Part shown: positions 57,157 to 64,000 of the stretch, one piece after another
How positions within the stretch are numbered: position 1 is the stretch's first letter
Layout: every line of letters begins with the position of its first letter
NCBI GenBank assembly: GCA_030180135.1
Contig: CM058238.1
Location: 47,705,765-47,769,764 of the forward strand
Source: Orychophragmus violaceus
Lineage: Eukaryota > Streptophyta > Magnoliopsida > Brassicales > Brassicaceae
DNA length: 64,000 nucleotides
Direction of reading: 5' to 3'
Position numbers and translations under genes: made by a program
Notes under the pieces: model-generated
What the model was told of the DNA's origin: nothing
Seen by the model: only the letters and a program-made list of their open reading frames with translations
Databases searched by the model: none

Positions 57157-58709
57157 GACTTAATAAAACAATTTTGAAAACAACTGAAAACAAGGGACTG
57201 ACTCTAAAAAAACAAAACACAATGTCAGCAGCCACCTCCCCCACACTTAGACTGCACTGTCCCCAGTGCAATTGTAGTATGAGATCGGGAGAAATCAAAT
57301 TGGAACCTAAGAATCATTGAGCAGAAAATCCGAACCTGAACACGGCCGATGTCGACCAACACTAAGCTTAGTGTCCCCCGACATCGAGCTCGTGGTATCA
57401 TACGCAGAATGTGAGATGCGTCCGTGGTTAAGACCATGAGTTAGTACTCAATTTCTCACCTGTTAGCTGCGTTAGATAACTCAAAATCTAATCAGAAACA
57501 ACAAGCGTGATGCATAAACTCATATAGTCAAGGTTCCAAGCTAACAAGACTGACAGACTGACTCAAAATAAACATCAAAATGACTCAAGAAAAGGAAAAA
57601 GAAAAACAAACGCAGAATCAGCAGCAAGTGTCCAGAAGACTGGAGAGTCTCCATCATCCGTCTCCTCCGAGTCAGCAGACACCTCCATCTCCTCATCCTC
57701 TGAGCTCACATGGAAAAGTGCTTGCGCTGGTGCGCGACGTTGTGGCTGCGGGTGGTGCACGCGCTGGGAGCGCTGACAAGACGTGTTGTAGACTTTCTTC
57801 CAGATGCCCTTGAGAACAGATGCTGCCCACTTCTGAAATTGGCCCGGTGGCATGTCTTTTGCTGGTCCTGGAAGCTCGGGAAACCAATAAGTCTCGTCTG
57901 TATCAGCAAAGACAGCCTCATGCTCAGCAGCAGAGGCAGCAGCTCCAGAAGATGCGCCTCTAAGAACCGTGGATCGTCGTGGGACAGCCTTACAAAGCTC
58001 CACAGTTGGCTGAAAAGTGAGTGAGAGAGGCTCATCTGTGATGCGTGTAAGCTCGGTGTCTGGGAGGGGAAACAGGCGCTCTACGCCAGATATGTCATGG
58101 AAACGCCACAAGTACTGTCTCCCAGTAGTGTCTCCCTTGATCCACTGACTGCTCTTCAGATGTGTAAAGTCCATCATGGACTTCTTGGTGCAAATGCTCA
58201 TCTGACTCCTGTCAATCCCAAAGTGGTCAAAGATGGGAGTTAGGAGATTCCCGACCGCCTCTGTCTTCACTGCCTTCCCAGTGAAAGGCTTCGTCGCCTT
58301 TAAGTTCTCCAAATGATGAGCAAAAATAGCTCCCATGTTGGCGTCTGTTACCAAATGAGCGTCCTCAAACTGACTGACATCAATACTGCCACCAATCTCA
58401 AGATAGAGCAACAAAAGCTCAGCAATCCTCATCATCCCAGGCTCCATCTTACACAGGATAGTGTTAGCAAACACTCGGACAAGATAGCGCATAACCGGAT
58501 GTCGCACAGCGGTCTGCCTCGTGGTTTGAGAATCATACACTCCGGTGCCAAAGTGTTCCCAGAAAAGCTGCACATCTGGCCAGTGCTCGGGCAAACTAAC
58601 ACACTCTCGTGTCCTGTAGATGTCACACAACTCCTGAAGGCTGAGCATGTATCTCCTTCCCTTGGCCATGAATGTCAATGTCCCCTGATGTAAGATTGGA
58701 GGCGGGTAG
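57157..58709 (-). pseudogene. Athila/Tat-type gypsy fragment 3 with ATHILA ORF-1-type coding region
   Basis: The frame from 58709 down to 57575 matches the ATHILA ORF-1 family, the env-like or ORF1 protein of Athila elements. Readable segments are YMLSLQELCDIYRTRECVSL, RHPVMRYLVRVFANTILCKM, GSIDVSQFEDAHLVTDANMG and DRSQMSICTKKSMMDFTHL. The C-terminus is Ser/Glu/Asp-rich. About 375 residues remain. The N-terminus is cut off by copia F at 58709; the first 36 codons of the open frame (to 58816) come from the copia LTR. 57157-57574 is the spacer with TAAGTGTGGGGGA near 57225. The function of this protein is unknown. Confidence 0.75.
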
Positions 58710-59342
58710 TGTTGGATCCCGATGGATCTAGGGTTTGTTATATTGAAAAGAACCAACCTCGTTCTTACCTTTGGCAGCGGAAGAAGATGGTGAACGAGAT
58801 CAGTGGAGCAACGCAACGCTTTGCCTCTACCAGATACACACGCACGCTCGCTGGAAACGGGATGCTAGTGCCGGATCAATGGGATCAAAAGGTTCTGGTG
58901 TGTCTAGTGTTTCTTTCAAGAAAACTGGACGGCTCTGTTGTTTAGGTCGAACTAAACACGTTTTATCCGACCTAAACGTGCTTAACGGGCCAGACTCAAT
59001 TAAGCCATAACCCGAAAAGCCTGTTCGGAAAATCCGAACTGTGTCGACCGACACACAAGCTGTGTCGATCGACACAACACCTTAATATCGATTCTTATGT
59101 GTATTTCAATACACATAACATGATCATTGTCACAATGATCATTCCCATGTCGTAGCTTCCAGTTCGCTTAGGTGTGTGACCCTATAGGATCATATAATAC
59201 TGGCAGTAAGTCCACGACCTACAGATTGCAAGAGGCTTCTAGCAAAGCATTGCAAACGCCCAGTATTATACGAATGTCAGATCTCGACACACAACTATCA
59301 CAGGAGTGAGTACAGGTGTGATTTCAGGACACTATCCCAACA
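58710..59342 (-). repeat. 3' LTR of copia F
   Basis: It carries paired TGTCGACCGACACA and TGTCGATCGACACA motifs at about 59042-59077. The PPT-like AAGTGGGAGAT follows at 59343-59354. The untranslated stretch to 60163 has no gene. Confidence 0.82.
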
Positions 59343-60163
59343 ATCTCCCACTTGTACTGGAATCATCAATTCCTATAATCCTTTTGTCTCTATATCTCGA
59401 TTTGGCATAAGGCAAGATTTGTGTCATCCTTATTAAGCCAATATTGTGTTTATCGAACTCCTGATCTAACACTGAACATTACAAACAACTGAACTACAGT
59501 TCGTTTGAGTGCGGCCACACATTTTCTCAGTATTCAATCTTCGATAGGCCCTGAGATATTTATCTCCCGTTATACAGGAGGGACAAATTCCATCTTGTTC
59601 CATCCCTGTTTCAACGCACACTTCATGATAAACTTGAATAGTGTCGTTATAGCCGCCAGTTACGGATCGACGTTTGACAAAGTCAAAATGTACCAATTCA
59701 TATGCAAGAAAGCATGATGAACTCAGGTCTTAGGACTATACTCTATAGTCGTAATGAGAACCTCTTATGAAACAGATATTACTATCTTGTAGACTTCTCA
59801 TTAGCGGGTCATGTCCGATCATATGTCCACTGACATATATCTATTTGACTGACTGCGATAATCATATCATTGGCTCCATGAAACTTAGCCAACAGTCACC
59901 TCACAATCTAGTCTCTAACGGTTGTCAGTGACCCGATTCTACAACCTTGACTAGGGACAAAATAATTTATTAACTTATAGGGTTTCATGATCAAGTTCTC
60001 AACTTGATGACCTATAATATGTCATAAACTTATTTTGGGACCATTATTTAGATCACAATAAATAATGCTGAAATCAAATTTCATTAAACACTTCTAAAAG
60101 AATGTTTACAATAGCGTCTTATTATAACTAAAACAAAAACCAAAACTCCCACTAGAATCAAGA

Positions 60164-63100
60164 TTACATCTTAAGATCTCTAATGCCTACAGCAGTCGTA
60201 TGACTCTCATGCTTAGGCCTTGGGAGTGACTTGGTTAGAGGATCAGCGACATTCTCGTTTGTCGGAACTCGGCTGATCTTCACATCACCTCTATTGACAA
60301 TATCACGAATCAGATGATATTTCCTCTCAACGTGTTTGGACTTCTGGTGTGACCTGGGTTCTTTCGCCTGAGCAATGGCTCCATTGTTATCGCAGAACAA
60401 AGCCACTGGCTCCAAGATACTAGGAACCACACCAAGTTCAGTCATGAACTTCTTGATCCAAACAACTTCCTTTGCCGCTTCTGAAGCAGCAACATATTCA
60501 GCTTCCGTTGTGAAGTCAGCTACGGTATTCTGCTTAGAGCTCTTCCAGCTCACCGCACCGCCATTTAGACAGAAGACATATCCAGACTGTGATCGGAAAT
60601 CGTCTCTGTCCGTCTGAAAACTCGCATCGGTGAATCCATTCACCACAAGTTCATCACTATCTCCATACACAAGGAACTTGTCCTTAGTATGTCTCAAATA
60701 CTTGAGAATATTCTTGACAGCTGTCCAGTGAGCTTCACCTGGATCAGATTGGTATCTACTCGTCATGCTTAACGCGTAAGCTACATCTGGACGAGTGCAG
60801 AGCATGGCATACATAATAGATCCTATTGCAGAGGCATAAGGAATCCTATTCATGCGTTCTCGCTCAGCAGGTGTCGCCGGACACTGCTTCTTGCAGAGAC
60901 TCTTGCCATGAGACATTGGTATGAAGCCCTTCTTGGAATCGTGCATCCTGAATCTGTGCAACACCTTATCTATATAAGTGTCTTGGCACAATCCAATCAG
61001 CTTGTTAGTTCTATCTCTGTAGATTCTGATTCCAAGAATGTATGCGGCTTCTCCCATGTCTTTCATGGAAAAACAACTTCCTAGCCAAGTCTTAATAGAC
61101 TGAAGCAACGGAACGTCATTACCGAGGAGGAGTATGTCATCGACATACAGTACAAGAAATGCAATTTTGCTCCCACTTGTCTTCTTGTATACACATGATT
61201 CTTCTTCGTTCTTGATGAAACCGAATTGTTTTACTGCTTCATCAAAACGAAGATTCCAACTCCGTGATGCTTGCTTCAACCCATAAATGGATTTATGAAG
61301 CTTGCATACCTTCCCAGCGTTTTTAGGATCGACAAAACCTTCAGGCTGTGTCATGTACACATCCTCTTCCAGAATACCATTCAGGAATGCGGTTTTGACA
61401 TCCATCTGCCAAATCTCATAATCATAATGAGCAGCAATCGCTAGAAGAATCCGAATAGATTTAAGCATAGCTACTGGGGAATAGGTTTCATCATAGTCAA
61501 TACCATGAATTTGTTTGAAACCTTTAGCCACCAATCTCGCTTTGTAAATCTGTACATTGCCATCCACGTCAATCTTCTTCTTGAAGATCTATTTACACTC
61601 AATGGCTTTTACACCACTAGGTAAATCGACCAAGGACCATACTTGGTTTTCTGACATGGATGTCATTTCGGATTTAGAGGCTCCAAGCCACTTTTCGGAG
61701 TCCGGGCCCATCATTGCTTCCGCAAAGGTCGCTGGTTCGTCACCTTCAATGATCATCAGATCATTTGAATTGGTTACGAGAAATCCATAGTATCTCTCGG
61801 GTTCGTGACGGATCCTTCCGGATCTGCGTACTTCAGGCTCCACAGGCGCCGGTTCCACAGAACTTTGTGGATCCAACTGCTGCTCTTCCTCAATAGGTTG
61901 AGCAGTCTCCTGTGCATCTTGAATTTCTTCGAGATGTACTTTACTCCCACTGTTTTTCTTAGAGAGAAACTCCCTCTCAAGAAAAGAACAGTCCCGAGCA
62001 ACAAATACTTTGTTCTCAGATTGGTTGTAAAAGTAGTATGCCTTGGTTTCCCTAGGATAACCAAAGAAGTAGCATTTATCTGATTTGGGTGCAAGCTTGT
62101 CAGAGATTAAACGTTTGACATAAGCCTCACAACCCCAAATCCTCAGGAAAGACAGACTAGGAACATTCCCAGTCCACAGTTCATGTGGTGTCTTTGCCAC
62201 TGATTTTGATGGCACCCTATTTAGTGTAAACGCAGACGTTTCTAGAGCGTATCCCCAAAAGGATAATGGAAGATTAGAATGACTCATCATAGACCGAACC
62301 ATTTCCAACAAGGTTCGATTCCTCCTCTCTGACACTCCATTCCATTGGGGTGTACCAGGAGGAGTGAGTTGTGAAACAATTCCACACTCGCTCAGATAGT
62401 CGCTGAATTCTTGGCTTAAGTATTCTCCTCTGCGATCCGATCGCAGAACTTTGATACTTTTGCCAAGTTGATTCTGTACTTCATTCATGAATTCCTTGAA
62501 TCTATCAAAGGATTCTGACTTGTGTCTCATCAAATAGACATAGCCATACCTACTGAAATCATCAGTAAAGGTAATGAAGTATTTGAAATTTCCTCTGGCA
62601 GCAGTACTCATCGGCCCACATACATCAGTATGAACAAGGCCCAATAAATCACTGGCCCTTTCACTTGGTTTGTTGAAAGGGGCTCTAGCCATTTTGCCCA
62701 CCAAACAAGACTCGCATTTCTCACATGATTCAAAATCAAATGAGCCCAGAAGCCCATTTCGATGGAGCCTCTAGATGCGTTTCTCATTGATATGGCCCAA
62801 ACGACAATGCCATAAGAAAGTCGGGTTTTCGTCATTGGACTTAAACCTCTTTGTATTTATGTTAAAGACATGCATTTCTTGGTTTAATATATATAACCCA
62901 TTATCTAATGGGGCGCTACCATAAAAAGTACCATCACGATTAAAAGAACAAACTTTATTCTTAACAGCAAAATCAAAACCTTCCAAATCCAAAACGGAAA
63001 CTGAAATTATGTTTCTGCTTATCGCAGGTACAAAGTAGCAATTATTCAAAATTAAAACCATGCCCGATGGTAAGGACAACTCGTAGGTGCCTACGGCCAG

Positions 63101-64000
63101 TGCAGCAACCTTAGCTCCATTCCCGACCCGTAGCTCTACTTGTCCTTTCTTCAGCGTCCTACTGTTTCTTAGTGCCTGCACATCAGTACAAATATGAGCA
63201 CCGCAGCCGGTATCCAATACCCACGAAGTAGGACTAGAAGACATAACATTAAGTTCGATAACATAAATACCTGAGTCAGACGCATCATACGTCTTCTTCA
63301 GCTTCTTGTAATCTTCCATGAACTTCTTGCAGTCTTTCTTCCAATGCCCCAACTGCTTGCAGTAGTTGCACTTATCCTCAGGAGAAGGCCCGGATTTGGG
63401 CTTCGGCTTGGGCTTGTCCTGACTTTCAGCCTGGACAACCTGGGCCTTACCCTTACCCTTCTTAGGTTTCTTAAACCTTTTACCCCCTTGTACCATCAGG
63501 ACATTGGGAGTAGCCTTCTTGAGGTTCGGTTCTGCTGTCTTCAGCATACCGTGCAACTCAGTCAATGTCTTAGTCATGTTTTGCATGTTGTAGTTCATAA
63601 TGAACTGATCAAAACACGACGGCAATGACTGCAGAATCATGTCAGTGGCCAGCTCCTGGCTAATGGCACAGTTCAGTTTCCCCAGGTTATCAATGTAACC
63701 CATCATTTTAAGGACATGAGGACTTACTGGACTGTCCTTAGCCAGCTTGCAATCCATGAGAGATTTAACCGTCTGGTATCTCTCTGTGCGAGCTTGCTCC
63801 TGAAACAAAGCTTTCAGGCTGTTAATCATCTCAATGGGTGACAACACGTTCTCATATTGCTTTTGCAGCTCAGAGTTCATAGTCACCAGCATTAGACAAT
63901 TAACATCTTTGACATCCGCTGAATGCTTATCCCAAGCATTCTTTTCTGTCTGCGGAGCATTGGAACGTGGCCTCTCGGTGAGAACTCTTTCAAGGACATA
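60164..64000 (-). pseudogene. gag-pol: Gag-pol polyprotein of copia F, two nonsense codons, truncated by window end
   Basis: One frame runs from the window edge (reading YVLERVLTERPRSNAPQT) to 60164. It is interrupted only by TAG at 62771-62773 (a Lys in E) and TAG at 61589-61591 (the Trp of KAIECKW in E). Domains seen are most of Gag with zinc knuckle CNYCKQLGHWKKDC, the protease VLDTGCGAHIC, the GAG-pre-integrase zinc site, the integrase (HTDVCGP, LRSDRRGEYL, NGVSERRNRT), reverse transcriptase YVDD, and RNase H with TDASFQTD. The C-terminus ends GIRDLKM at 60164. A Gly to Arg change in the usual SDRGGEY motif (SDRRGEY) is also seen. No frameshift was found. The Gag start is outside the window. 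Confidence 0.92.

Larger units (their letters stand above)
58710..64000 (-). mobile_element. Ty1/copia LTR retrotransposon F (runs off the window)
   Basis: The 3' LTR is 58710-59342 (633 bp; in plus orientation TGTTGGATCCC to ATCCCAACA). The gag-pol lies on the minus strand, and the 5' LTR must be beyond 64000. The left flank is GGTAG (58705-58709), which should recur at the far end. The family is related to B/D/E but the LTR is diverged. It sits in the Athila ORF. Confidence 0.88.

Noticed and set aside
58710..58816. The first 36 codons of the 413 aa frame as part of the Athila protein
   Set aside because: They lie inside the copia F LTR; the host protein sequence starts at 58709.

Overview
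This is a plant nuclear window, almost certainly from a Brassicaceae species. Two host-gene fragments (a 2-Cys peroxiredoxin and an ATX-type extended PHD finger) and one F-box-like gene read like Arabidopsis homologues. The retrotransposon families (Ty1/copia primed by initiator tRNA-Met, Athila-type Ty3/gypsy, CACTA) and the AT-rich composition agree. About nine tenths is nested or duplicated transposable-element DNA. The only intact-looking host protein gene is the F-box-like gene at 32949-33632 (-). I assign no species.

Left third (1-20444): a mosaic of duplicated CACTA and gypsy pieces. A 1.67 kb segment (1-1671) recurs at 16337-18004. A second unit (1678-4711: gypsy leader and gag fragment fused to a CACTA tnp2 fragment) recurs at 5411-8441. 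The transposase gene is interrupted by an 8.5 kb block (8129-16649) bounded by CACTACAA-type inverted termini. That block carries scraps of several host genes in both orientations: peroxiredoxin exons, ATX extended PHD exons, and at least two unidentified spliced fragments. It looks like a gene-capturing CACTA element. Right of it are CACTA subterminal sequence, another unidentified gene fragment, and telomere-like tandem repeats.

Middle (20445-39868): copia element B (20445-27499; intact gag, dead pol, near-identical LTRs, TAATT target duplication). Next is a 5.1 kb non-autonomous LTR element without recognisable gag-pol (27566-32638), whose LTR matches the LTR fragment at 4712-5432. Then come the F-box-like gene, a promoter-like stretch followed by two RNA foldbacks (34447-34579, 34632-34850), and a decayed CACTA element on the minus strand (about 35240-39805) with a fairly complete tnp2 pseudogene.

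Right third (39869-64000): one Athila-type gypsy remnant in minus orientation, cut into pieces by three copia insertions. These are D (40509-48236, target duplication GGTTA), E (49623-57151, minus strand, target duplication ATTTT, one frameshift from a full gag-pol) and F (58710 to beyond the window end, minus strand, two nonsense codons). The LTRs of B and E are clearly of one family. E-like copies are plausible sources of the enzymes that moved B and possibly D, which encode Gag but no working polymerase.

Everything was read by eye. Alignments, percent identities, insertion ages and expression were not computed.
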